64,000 nt of DNA from Martinezella tropici (lineage in GTDB: Bacteria; Pseudomonadota; Alphaproteobacteria; Rhizobiales; Rhizobiaceae), in assembly GCF_003287875.1 (NCBI RefSeq), contig NZ_QMKK01000030.1:124001-188000 (forward strand), in the 5' to 3' direction. A model generated the notes under the pieces. It had not been told where the DNA came from. It saw nothing but the letters and a program-made list of their open reading frames with translations, and did no database searches. The first letter of the stretch is position 1; every line of letters starts with the position of its first letter. The position numbers and the translations under genes are program-made. Positions 52,269 through 60,322 of the stretch are shown in pieces.

Positions 52269-52494
52269 CTTGCCTGCGCCCATATTCGCTGGGCGAACAA
52301 TTCATCGCCCGCTTGAAGGCCGTGCCAAAGGACTTTTCGGACTCATAACCGAGCGCCAACCCGATCTCGGCAAGCGACTGACGCGTCGAGGTCAGCCTGT
52401 CTGCCGCCTGGATTATGCGCCAGCGAGTCAGATAGTCCATCGGCGACAGGCCAACCCTTTCCTTGAAGGTCACCACAAAGGCGGTGCGCGACAT
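52269..52494 (-). pseudogene. AraC-family regulator, C-terminal HTH remnant
   Basis: The frame starting at 52494 encodes only the second half of an AraC DNA-binding domain (FVVTFKERVGLSPMDYLTRWRIIQAADRL and IGLALGYESEKSFGTAFKRAMNCSPSEYGRR). The sensor domain and first HTH are absent, and the reading frame runs on into non-homologous residues after the domain. The 5' end is lost near 52500. Confidence 0.7.
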
Positions 52495-52642
52495 CCCTGC
52501 CTCACTTCCGGTCGCGTCAATCTTTCAGCCCGATCTCTTGACGGGGGCGACGGCTCTGAAAGAAGAGTCAATGCCACGGGTGATGGCACCCGATCGATTC
52601 GGACCATCGTTTGCGTCAAAACAACCAAATTGAGAGCCGAGC

Positions 52643-54034
52643 ATGAGTTCCGCCGACATCCAGTTACTTCTTACCGCAATCGGAGGCGTCATCTTTCTTG
52701 TCGTCCTTATTGTTTCGAAACTGCGTTTTCATCCGCTGCTAGCACTTATGATAACGTCGATTGCGGTGGGCCTGATAACCGGGATGCCAGGCGAAAAGGT
52801 AGTCAAATCGATAGAAACCGGCGCGGGTAACACTTTGGGAGCAGTAGGTATAGTCGTTGCCCTCGGCGCGATGCTCGGGAAAATTCTCGCTGATTCAGGG
52901 ATCACGAACAGCATTGCCGAAATAATTATAAACCGGACCTCGACCAAATATCTTCCTTGGGCGATGGCGGGTGCCGCGTTCGTTATCGGCATACCCATGT
53001 TCTTCGAAGTCGGCCTCGTGATCTTGCTTCCTTTGATTTTCAGCGTTGCCCGGAAACTTGACGGCTCGAAGAGCATCGTGGGGTCGCCTTACGTCTATAT
53101 AGGCGTGCCAGTCATTGCCGCGCTCGCGGCCATGCATGGTATGGTGCCGCCACACCCCGGTCCACTCACCGCCATAGCTGCGCTGCATACCAATGTCGGT
53201 GCGACAATGCTTTATGGCTTTATCGCGGCGATTCCCGCTATCGTGCTTGGCGGCCCGGTCTATGGCGCGTTCATCACGTCGAAGCTGAAAGTTCACCCCG
53301 ACGAAGCGTTAATAGACCAATTTGCGGCCACAACGGAAGGCCAGACAACCTCCCATGATGATCCTCCGAGCATCGGGATCAGCCTGTCGACCGCGTTGCT
53401 TCCCGCCATTCTGATGCTTCTGCACGCCATCGCAGAGCTCATTTTCCCCAAGGGATCCACGCTCGAGGTGATCACGGGATTCGTTGGCGATCCAGCAATC
53501 GCCATGCTGATCGGCGTCCTGTTCGCCACCGGCGTTTTGATTTTTGCCCGCGGCGGCGACACCGAAAAACTTCGAAACGCGATGTCCGCAAGCGTAAAAC
53601 CCATCGCGAACGTGCTGCTAATCATCGCTGGTGGTGGAGCATTTCAGCACGTGCTGACCGACGCTAAGGTTGGCGATGCGATCATGCACCTTAGTCAGCA
53701 ATTTTCGCTGTCACCCTTGGTTCTCGGTTGGATAATTTCAATGCTGTTGTCAGTCTCGACCGGCTCGGCAACCGTTGGGATTGTCGGCGCGTCCGGTCTT
53801 TTGGCACCGCTTGCAGGAGCCGGAAACCTGAACGTTCCATTACTTGCGTTATCGATCGGATGCGGATCGCTGTTCTTCAATTATGCCAATCATGCAGGGT
53901 TCTGGCTCGTCAAGGAGTCCTTTGGCATGTCCATGAGCGAAGCAACGTGGACCATCTCAGTCATCCAATCGATCGTTTCAGTCGTGGGACTTTTGATGGT
54001 TCTTCTGATGAACTTCGCTCCTGCCCTCTCTTGA
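52643..54034 (+). CDS. GntP-family gluconate/organic acid permease
   Basis: A 463-residue inner-membrane H+ symporter with about 12-14 hydrophobic segments and the GntP-type pattern: the early 'HPLLALMITSIAVGLITGMPGEKVVKSIETGAGNTLGAVG', 'MHGMVPPHPGPLTAIAAL', and a late 'TGSATVGIVGASGLLAPL'. Family members import gluconate or related sugar acids. No catabolic gene for gluconate is beside it. Codon use is a little less GC-rich than its neighbours, in keeping with separate acquisition. Confidence 0.87.
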   Translation: MSSADIQLLLTAIGGVIFLVVLIVSKLRFHPLLALMITSIAVGLITGMPGEKVVKSIETGAGNTLGAVGIVVALGAMLGKILADSGITNSIAEIIINRTSTKYLPWAMAGAAFVIGIPMFFEVGLVILLPLIFSVARKLDGSKSIVGSPYVYIGVPVIAALAAMHGMVPPHPGPLTAIAALHTNVGATMLYGFIAAIPAIVLGGPVYGAFITSKLKVHPDEALIDQFAATTEGQTTSHDDPPSIGISLSTALLPAILMLLHAIAELIFPKGSTLEVITGFVGDPAIAMLIGVLFATGVLIFARGGDTEKLRNAMSASVKPIANVLLIIAGGGAFQHVLTDAKVGDAIMHLSQQFSLSPLVLGWIISMLLSVSTGSATVGIVGASGLLAPLAGAGNLNVPLLALSIGCGSLFFNYANHAGFWLVKESFGMSMSEATWTISVIQSIVSVVGLLMVLLMNFAPALS

Positions 54035-54075
54035 GGAAAGAAGGCGGGCGATGTCGTCGGCGATATTAACCCGCT

Positions 54076-54549
54076 TCAGGAAATCTTGCGCAGCAGCTCG
54101 GCCAGCATGGCGCGTTCGGCTGGCGACAGCGTCGAGAGCGTCTCTTCCGAAATATCGTGCGCAACGGGAAGATTGCGGGCGACGGCCGCCTCGCCTTCCT
54201 CCGTCAGCGTCAGGACAAGGCGTCTGGCGTCGGTCGTATCCGGCGCTGTGCGGATCAGGTTGCGCTTCGCCAACCGATCGACAACGCCCTTGATGGTCGC
54301 CACATCCATCGCTGTCTCACGCCCGAGATTGACCTGCGAGCAGGGCTGCAAATCGCGCAGCTTCACCAGCGCCGCCCACTGCGTGGTGGTCAGCTTCTCA
54401 TTCATCCGGCTGGTAAAGATCGCCACGTGCCGCTGGTTCGCCTGCCGCAGAAGATAGCCGATCTGCTCGGCGAGCTTATAGGTCGCTTCAGCAGCTTTGC
54501 TCGCCTGGCGCTCCGGCTGACCCGGCAGCTTCTGATCTCCGTTCTGCAT
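54076..54549 (-). CDS. MarR-family regulator (NicR-like)
   Basis: A 157-residue MarR protein: 'KLAEQIGYLLRQANQRHVAIFTSRM', HTH 'VNLGRETAMDVATIKGVVDRLAKRNLIRT', wing 'DARRLVLTLTEEG'. It resembles in order and sequence the second MarR at 59678 (both contain Y-x(3)-EQ-G-LLR and VDRL). ATG 54549 lies four bases after the cysteine hydrolase stop. It is the last gene of a five-gene operon with the ABC importer; autoregulation is likely. Confidence 0.86.
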   Translation of the reverse strand: MQNGDQKLPGQPERQASKAAEATYKLAEQIGYLLRQANQRHVAIFTSRMNEKLTTTQWAALVKLRDLQPCSQVNLGRETAMDVATIKGVVDRLAKRNLIRTAPDTTDARRLVLTLTEEGEAAVARNLPVAHDISEETLSTLSPAERAMLAELLRKIS

Positions 54550-54553
54550 CAAA

Positions 54554-55180
54554 CTATCCTTTGGTGAGAGCGCCGCGCGCCGCGGCGCTATCCATGGCAC
54601 TCAAGATCGCCTCGGTCGACAACAACAATATCTGCTCGGGCATGCGCGGAGCGAGCTGCTCGATCACGGCACGATGCGCGGCATTGTCGCTGCTTCCCAC
54701 AGCATCGGTGACGATCACGACGCGATAATTGAGATCTATGGCATGCAGAACGCTGGAATAGACGCAGACATCGGTTTCTGCGCCAGAGAAGATCAGCGTG
54801 CGAACACCCTTGCTCTGCAGCCGCGCATGAATCGTCTCGTTCGAGAAGATCGAATAGCCGGGCTTGTCGAAGACTTGTGTTGCCGGAGCAATCGCCTTCA
54901 GCGGTTCCATCAGCTCATGCAGGGCCGGATCGTGATGATCGCCCGTCAGAACAGACCAGCGCTCGTAATAAGGCTTCCAGCATCCCGGCGCCTCGTCCGC
55001 CGAAGCCGGCACGATGAAGCGGGCATAAAGCGTCTCGGACGACATGCGCCGGCAGAGTGCGACGACATTCCCAAGAATGTCCTGCATCGCAGGCGCGTGC
55101 CACACGGTTGTTTCGGCGAAGAGCCGCTGCATGTCGATGACCACATGACAGAAGCCATCCAGGATCGTCTCGATCTCCAT
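54554..55180 (-). CDS. Isochorismatase-type cysteine hydrolase
   Basis: A 208-residue cysteine hydrolase with the complete Asp-Lys-Cys set: Asp in CHVVIDMQRLF, Lys in KPGYSIFSN, Cys in GAETDVCVYSS. This family includes nicotinamidase, maleamate amidase and N-carbamoylsarcosine amidase. ATG 55180 lies just behind the ATPase stop. Placement in an ABC-importer operon beside nic genes suggests it deaminates or hydrolyses an imported amide; the substrate is unknown. Confidence 0.83.
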   Translation of the reverse strand: MEIETILDGFCHVVIDMQRLFAETTVWHAPAMQDILGNVVALCRRMSSETLYARFIVPASADEAPGCWKPYYERWSVLTGDHHDPALHELMEPLKAIAPATQVFDKPGYSIFSNETIHARLQSKGVRTLIFSGAETDVCVYSSVLHAIDLNYRVVIVTDAVGSSDNAAHRAVIEQLAPRMPEQILLLSTEAILSAMDSAAARGALTKG

Positions 55181-55181
55181 C

Positions 55182-56225
55182 CTATTCGACCAGCGCGACG
55201 GTGTGTTCGGGTGCCCAGGACAGCGTGACGTTCTCGCCCTCGCGCAGAAGGTTGCCGTCACGATTCTGCGAGAACAGCTTCAGTTCTCGGCCCTGATTGG
55301 TCACCAAATGATAGGAGAGGACCGGACCGGCATAGATCACCGTCTTGATCTGCGCCGAGATCTGGTTCTTGCCATCGCCCGACGGCGACATCTTTTCGGG
55401 ACGCACCGCGAGCGTCACTTTCTTTCCGGCGGAGGGCAGTGTGCCGGCGACCTCGACCATGCCGCCGTCTTCGAGGCGGACGCCGCCATTTTCGACGATG
55501 CCGGGGAGGAAGTTCGAGTCACCAAGGAACTCAGCCGCAAACCGTGTGCGCGGCCGCTCGTAGACGGTCGCGGGTTCGCCGATCTGAACGATCTTGCCTT
55601 TGTCCAGGATCGCCACCTTGTCCGAGAGCGTCAGCGCCTCTTCCTGATCATGCGTAACGAAGATCGTCGTCAGCCCGCTTTCGCGCTGGATGCGCAAGAG
55701 CTCGACCTGCATTTCCTGGCGCAGCCTGCGGTCGAGCGCCGAGAGCGGCTCGTCCAGCAGAAGCACGCTCGGCTTGATGACGATGGCGCGAGCAAGCGCG
55801 ACGCGCTGCTGCTGCCCGCCGGACAGTTGCTTCGGATAGCGGTCGCCGAAGCCCGGCAGACGCACCATTTCAAGCGCACGCTCGACTTCCTTGCGGGCGA
55901 CCTCGCCACGGATGCCGCGGCGCTCCAGACCGAAGGAGACGTTCTGCGCGATCGTCATATGCGGGAAGAGCGCGTAGGACTGGAACATCATGCCGATATT
56001 GCGGTGCCAGACCGGAACGTTGGTGACATCCCGATCGCCAATCACCACACTGCCCTGATCGGCGGTGATGAAGCCGGCGATAATGCGCAGCAGCGTCGTC
56101 TTGCCGGAGCCCGAGGGGCCGAGCAGACTGGTGAAGGAGCCTTCGGCGAATTCCGTCGAAATATCGGACAGGACAGGCGTCGCACCATAGCTCTTGGCAA
56201 CCGACTTTACATTAACGTGGGTCAC
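55182..56225 (-). CDS. ABC transporter ATP-binding protein, PotA-like
   Basis: A 347-residue ATPase with Walker A LGPSGSGKTT, Q-loop FQSYALFPHM, signature LSGGQQQR, Walker B LLLDEPLSALD, H-loop VTHDQEEA and a TOBE-like C-terminus (LAVRPEKMS). All motifs are canonical. It overlaps the permease upstream by 14 bases. It powers the two PotB/PotC-like permeases of this operon; the binding protein is encoded divergently at 58504. Confidence 0.9.
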   Translation of the reverse strand: MTHVNVKSVAKSYGATPVLSDISTEFAEGSFTSLLGPSGSGKTTLLRIIAGFITADQGSVVIGDRDVTNVPVWHRNIGMMFQSYALFPHMTIAQNVSFGLERRGIRGEVARKEVERALEMVRLPGFGDRYPKQLSGGQQQRVALARAIVIKPSVLLLDEPLSALDRRLRQEMQVELLRIQRESGLTTIFVTHDQEEALTLSDKVAILDKGKIVQIGEPATVYERPRTRFAAEFLGDSNFLPGIVENGGVRLEDGGMVEVAGTLPSAGKKVTLAVRPEKMSPSGDGKNQISAQIKTVIYAGPVLSYHLVTNQGRELKLFSQNRDGNLLREGENVTLSWAPEHTVALVE

Positions 56226-56991
56226 GATTTTCTCCGGGTTTTGCGAAGCGTGCGAAGATGAGGATTGCGGCCATGGAGCCGAGCAGCAGGATGGTTGAGA
56301 TCGCGTTGATCTCCGGGGTGAAGCCCTTGCGGATCGCCGAATAGATCTGCACTGGCAGCGTCGTGTAACCCGGCGTCGCCAGGAAGTACGAAATCACGAA
56401 CTGATCGAGCGAGACGGCAAAGGCGAAGAGCGCAGCGCCCAGAATGCTCGGGAAGAGCAGCGGCAGCGTCACCGAGTAGAAGGCGTGGATCGGCGTCGAT
56501 CCAAGGCTCATCGCCGCCTCTTCCAAATCTGCGCGGATGGTCTTGAAGCCGGTCCCGACCACGATCACCACATAGGGGATGGCGAGCGCCACATGGCCGA
56601 TAATCAGCGCATGCATGCCGCGGCCAATGCCACTCCAGTAGAAGAAGATGAGCATTGCCGTCCCGGTGATCAGCCACGGAATGGCGATCGGCGGCAGGAG
56701 CAGCAGCTGCAGCAGGCTGCGTCCGCGGAAGGTGCGGCGCGATAGGGCCACCGAGGCCACGGTTCCGAGCGTGGTTGCGACCACCGCGGTGATCACGGCT
56801 ATAATGATGCTGTTCATGCCCGAGGTCAGCAGGCCGGTATTGCCCATCAGGGCCACGTACCAGCGGGTCGAGAAGCTGAAGGGCAGCTGGTAGAGCGGCG
56901 ATTCATTGAAGCCCATCGCCATCATCACGATGATCGGCGTGTAGAGAAACGCCAGGATCGCAAAGAGATAGAAACGTCCGAGTGTTTTCAT
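56212..56991 (-). CDS. ABC transporter permease, PotC-like
   Basis: A 259-residue permease (MKTLGRFYLFAILAFLYTPIIVMMAMGFNESPL) with six hydrophobic segments and the EAA motif (LEEAAMSLGSTPIHAFYSVTLPLL). The open frame extends upstream to 57273 through sequence of the neighbouring gene, so ATG 56991 was chosen; it lies eight bases after the previous stop. It forms the channel with the PotB-like gene upstream. Confidence 0.88.
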   Translation of the reverse strand: MKTLGRFYLFAILAFLYTPIIVMMAMGFNESPLYQLPFSFSTRWYVALMGNTGLLTSGMNSIIIAVITAVVATTLGTVASVALSRRTFRGRSLLQLLLLPPIAIPWLITGTAMLIFFYWSGIGRGMHALIIGHVALAIPYVVIVVGTGFKTIRADLEEAAMSLGSTPIHAFYSVTLPLLFPSILGAALFAFAVSLDQFVISYFLATPGYTTLPVQIYSAIRKGFTPEINAISTILLLGSMAAILIFARFAKPGENRDPR

Positions 56992-56999
56992 TCCAGCAC

Positions 57000-57911
57000 C
57001 TATGCGACCGATCCACGCTTCAACACGCCGGAGAACGTGGCGAAGATCGCCAGAACTACGGCCAGAAGCGTGAAGGAAAGTGAGGCTCCGAGCGGCCAGT
57101 TGAATGCCTGCGTGAACTGGTCCTCGATGACCGTTCCCATCGTCACCCCGACACGGCCGCCGAGAATGCGGGGCTCCATGAACGAGCCGATGACGGGAAC
57201 GAAAGTGAGGACGGCACCGGAGATCAAGCCGGGCGCAGCCATCGGAAGAAGGATCTTGTAGAGCACGACCCACCAGCGGGCGCCGAGACTGAAGGCTGCC
57301 TCGATGATCGCGTCATCGATGGTCGAGAGCGCAATGTAACAGGTCAGGATCATATAGGGCAGATAGCCGTGCACCAGACCGACCACGATCGCCGGGCGCG
57401 TGTAGAGGAAGCCGATCGAGCCGGCCTCCGGCGCGATCATGTGCAAGATGTAGTCGAGGAACCCCCCTTCGCGCAGCACCATGGTCCAGGAAAAGACGCG
57501 CACCAGACCGTTCGTCCAGAACGGCAGAAGGATGAGGATCAACAGCACCTCCTTCGTCCTGCCGATCGTTGCGCGGGCAAGTGCGAGAGCAGCAAAGAAG
57601 CCGAGCACGGCGCAAAAGAACGTCGTCCAGAATCCGATCAGTAGCGAGCTGATCCCGACGCCGACCAGATAGGGCTGATCGATGAAGGCACGATACTGCT
57701 TCAGCGTAAAGATGATCGGCTTGTTGCCGAGCGGCGTCGCCGTCATGAAGGAGAAGGTGAACATCGCCAGCAGCGGAATGAATACCGCCAGCGTCAGCCA
57801 GCCATAGGTCGGCAAAAGCAGCGCACCTGTCGTCACCCACGACGGAAGCCGTCGAGATTGCGTTGTGTTCAGCGCAGCCGCTGAGGGTTCTTGAGCGTTA
57901 AGTGTGGCCAT
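57000..57911 (-). CDS. ABC transporter permease, PotB-like
   Basis: A 303-residue permease with six hydrophobic segments and EAA loop (IIEAAFSLGARWWVVLYKILLPMAAPG). The N-terminus is hydrophilic (LNAQEPSAAALNTTQSRRLPSW), as in other PotB/PotH proteins. It is the first gene of the minus-strand operon and is divergent from the binding-protein gene, with 590 bases between. Confidence 0.88.
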   Translation of the reverse strand: MATLNAQEPSAAALNTTQSRRLPSWVTTGALLLPTYGWLTLAVFIPLLAMFTFSFMTATPLGNKPIIFTLKQYRAFIDQPYLVGVGISSLLIGFWTTFFCAVLGFFAALALARATIGRTKEVLLILILLPFWTNGLVRVFSWTMVLREGGFLDYILHMIAPEAGSIGFLYTRPAIVVGLVHGYLPYMILTCYIALSTIDDAIIEAAFSLGARWWVVLYKILLPMAAPGLISGAVLTFVPVIGSFMEPRILGGRVGVTMGTVIEDQFTQAFNWPLGASLSFTLLAVVLAIFATFSGVLKRGSVA

Positions 57912-58503
57912 CCAGCCGTCCCTCCGCGATCCACAGCGGCCTTTACGTCGCTGCAGCGGTCAAATCCAAATTGAAGGTCATTTGCCGGCCGCGTGATGCC
58001 GCAGCACAGGCCTTTCGCGCCAATACAGGCACGCATTACCCGCTAAGCGGCTGCTCGCATGATTGTCCCAGCTTGCTTCATATGTTCACCCTCGAGTTAT
58101 TCTTTCTTGTTTTGTGTACAAATGATTTCAGCAGTCCCGCTTGTTGTCAAGCGCACTTTTTCGCGTGGCGCTTACACACTGTTTTTCCTGCCAAATAGCC
58201 AAAGCTGGCACGGTGAAAGCGGCAAGCATCGCGCCGCTGAATACGCTGAATATGCGCAGATGTCGGTATACCGACGCAAAAAGCGGGGAAGGCGCCGGAA
58301 AGCGGCGCTTGACAAGAAACAAAACTAGGAACACGTTATTTGTACACGAACATTTTTCGCAGAGGCCCCCAGGACCGCTGCGGCGGAAATATCGTGAATA
58401 TATTTCGTTGCGGATGTTCGAAGGATGCGGGGAGGCATCGCCGCAGTCGCTTGCGCAGCCGCAGATAAAAAATCCAAAAAACTATCGACAAGGGGTAACA
58501 GAA
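57912..58503. promoter_or_regulatory. Divergent regulatory region with two inverted 12-bp elements
   Basis: A 592-base region with no protein-like frame. TTGTGTACAAAT at 58112-58123 and ATTTGTACACGA at 58338-58349 match as inverse copies at 11 of 12 positions, each around TGTACA, and are 226 bases apart. They are candidate operators for a MarR-type regulator encoded nearby, or sites for a looping repressor. The first lies toward the permease operon, the second toward the binding-protein gene. Confidence 0.55.
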
Positions 58504-59580
58504 ATGAACTTCACCCGCAGACAAACCCTCGGCCTGATGGGCACTGCAGCGGTTGCCGCCACAACCGGACTGTCACTTTCGCCGCGCGCGGCGCACGCCG
58601 CCGGCAAGATCACCGTTCTCAACTGGCAGGGCTACGGCACGGACGAAGCCTGGGCGCTGAAGGCGTTCAAGGAAAAGACCGGGATTGAAGTCGTTCACGA
58701 CTACTTCAGCTCCGAGCCGGAAATGCTGACGAAGCTGCGCACCAATCCGGGCGCATACGACGTGGTGCTGATCAACAGCGCCCGCTCGCAGCAGGCTGCA
58801 GGCGAAGGCCTGCTGACGCCGATCGATTTTTCGAAGATCCCGAATTCTGCCGGCCTTTCTCCGGAACTGAAGAACCATGCCAACCTGCAGCTCGACGGCA
58901 AGACCAACGGCGTCGCCTGGGTCTGGGGCATCACCTCACTCGCGATCGCCGACGGCTCGCCGAAACCGGACAGCTATGCCGCACTCGGCGCGCCCGAGCA
59001 TAAGGGTAAGGTGGCTCTGTTCGATGACGCCGTGACGGCCGTCGCCATCGGCGCGTTGCTCTCCGGCCAGGACATCAACAACCCGACCGATCTCGCAGCC
59101 GTGGGCGAAAAGCTCAAGGCCTTCAAGCAGAACGTCAAGCTTCTCTGGTCGAGCGAAGACCAGTGGAACAAGTCCTTCGCTGCGAAGGAATTCGACCTGT
59201 CTGTCTACTGGTCCGGTGCAACGGTCCGCTCGAAGCGCAACAGCCACCTCCCCGTCGATTTCGTTGTTCCGAAGGAAGGCGGCATCGGCTGGCTCGACAG
59301 CCTCTCCATCCCGGCTTCGGCTCCGGATCCGCAAGCCGCGGCAACCTTCATCAACTACATGATCGACCCGGACTTCTATGTAGAATGGGCAACCAAGATC
59401 GGCGCTCCCGCCTCCGCCAATGGCGCCGCCATGGAAAAGCTGCCGACCGACGATCTGAACCGCCAGATCCACAAACCCGAATACCTGAAGACCATGGCGA
59501 TCCAGTCCGCCCTCCCGGACGACCGCCGCGAAAGTTTCAACAATCTGTGGCAGGAAGTGAAGGCGTTCTACGCCAGCTAA
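58504..59580 (+). CDS. ABC substrate-binding protein, PotD-like, Tat-exported
   Basis: A 358-residue periplasmic binding protein of the spermidine/putrescine class. The N-terminus TRRQTLGLMGTAAVAATTGLSLSPRAAHAA is a Tat signal peptide. The mature part begins GKITVLNWQGYGTDEAW, typical of the family. ATG 58504 is preceded by GGGGTAACA only weakly. It is divergent from the permease operon but is the only binding protein near it and so almost certainly its partner. The ligand is unknown; a nicotinate-related amide or amine would fit the context. Confidence 0.87.
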   Translation: MNFTRRQTLGLMGTAAVAATTGLSLSPRAAHAAGKITVLNWQGYGTDEAWALKAFKEKTGIEVVHDYFSSEPEMLTKLRTNPGAYDVVLINSARSQQAAGEGLLTPIDFSKIPNSAGLSPELKNHANLQLDGKTNGVAWVWGITSLAIADGSPKPDSYAALGAPEHKGKVALFDDAVTAVAIGALLSGQDINNPTDLAAVGEKLKAFKQNVKLLWSSEDQWNKSFAAKEFDLSVYWSGATVRSKRNSHLPVDFVVPKEGGIGWLDSLSIPASAPDPQAAATFINYMIDPDFYVEWATKIGAPASANGAAMEKLPTDDLNRQIHKPEYLKTMAIQSALPDDRRESFNNLWQEVKAFYAS

Positions 59581-59588
59581 TGCAAGAA

Positions 59589-59618
59589 GCTACCCGGTAC
59601 CGTCAGGCGCCGGGTAGC
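59589..59618 (+). terminator. Terminator-like hairpin after the binding-protein gene
   Basis: GCTACCCGG (59589-59597) pairs with CCGGGTAGC (59610-59618) around a 12-base loop, nine bases after the stop. It is followed by TCGTTTGATT, a weak T-rich tail. Confidence 0.6.
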
Positions 59619-59677
59619 TCGTTTGATTGCGACGTGGAATAGCGGGCCTAGCACAATGCGCTTCAAGCGCGGGCAGC

Positions 59678-60169
59678 TCAGCCGAGATCGGCAGCCTCGC
59701 CCGTCTCCGGATCGACATCGGCGATCTTTCGCAACAGATAGAGCAAAGCAACCTGCTCGGCCGGATTGAGCGGCCCCATGGTCTTCTCGGTAATGGAACG
59801 GGCGCGCGGATACATTTGCTCGAGGATCGCCTCGCCCGCCTGCGTGAGAGAAACGATCACCTTTCGCCCATCATGGGCATCCCGCGAGATCTCGATCATG
59901 TTCTTCGATTTGAGGCGGTCGATGATGCCACGAATCGTCGCCTGGTCGACGGCGGTCGCCTTGACGAGTTCGCCCTGCGAAATCGGGCCATTGTCGCGGA
60001 GCGCGCAGAGCGTCACAAACTGGACTGAGGTCAGCGAAGGGTCGACGGCGTTGTCCTGGAAGATCGCCAAGTGGCGCTGATAGGCCTTGCGCAGCAGATG
60101 CCCCACCTGCTCGGTTACCTGATAGCCAGCCTGTGTGTCTGTTTTCGTGATGTCGTTATTGTCTGCCAT
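59678..60169 (-). CDS. MarR-family regulator, NicR-like
   Basis: A 163-residue MarR protein close in layout to NicR, the repressor of nicotinate genes: 'EQVGHLLRKAYQRHLAIFQDNAVDPSLTSVQFVTLCALRDNGP', HTH 'GELVKATAVDQATIRGIIDRLKSKNMIEI', wing 'DAHDGRKVIVSLTQAG', end 'LNPAEQVALLYLLRKIADVDPETG'. It lies behind the MFS gene but is separated from it by a strong hairpin, so it probably has its own promoter. 6-hydroxynicotinate as inducer is the known effector of NicR and is an inference here. Confidence 0.85.
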   Translation of the reverse strand: MADNNDITKTDTQAGYQVTEQVGHLLRKAYQRHLAIFQDNAVDPSLTSVQFVTLCALRDNGPISQGELVKATAVDQATIRGIIDRLKSKNMIEISRDAHDGRKVIVSLTQAGEAILEQMYPRARSITEKTMGPLNPAEQVALLYLLRKIADVDPETGEAADLG

Positions 60170-60285
60170 GCTCTTGGCGCTCGCTTCTATTGATGCTTCT
60201 AATCCTTCAAAATGCAGCCAACCGCAAGCCGCGCGGATTGTAATATAATGGAGGCAGACAGGCGATTCTTGCCGCGCAATGCATT

Positions 60286-60308
60286 GCGGCGGGCATGATG
60301 CCCGCCGC
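60286..60308 (-). terminator. Perfect 11-bp-arm hairpin between MFS and MarR genes
   Basis: GCGGCGGGCAT (60286-60296) and ATGCCCGCCGC (60298-60308) are exact inverse copies separated by one G. It lies 15 bases past the MFS stop codon on the minus strand. This should end or strongly attenuate transcription of the nic-MFS transcript before the MarR gene. Confidence 0.65.
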
Positions 60309-60322
60309 AGTTGGTTGTTTTC

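Larger units (their letters stand above)
51810..52642. other. Degenerate region with gene debris
   Basis: About 830 bases without an intact gene. A plus-strand frame at 51839 encodes a signal-like peptide (IMAILSIIAAGAAFCIHSR) that ends in unrelated sequence. At 51970 a frame begins MDFKTIKNPVVRTALDEQQQ, like the first residues of an NTF2-like protein, and then loses similarity. At 52269-52494 (minus) lies the C-terminal HTH of an AraC protein. Breakpoints and losses rather than functional genes best explain the mix. Confidence 0.6.
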
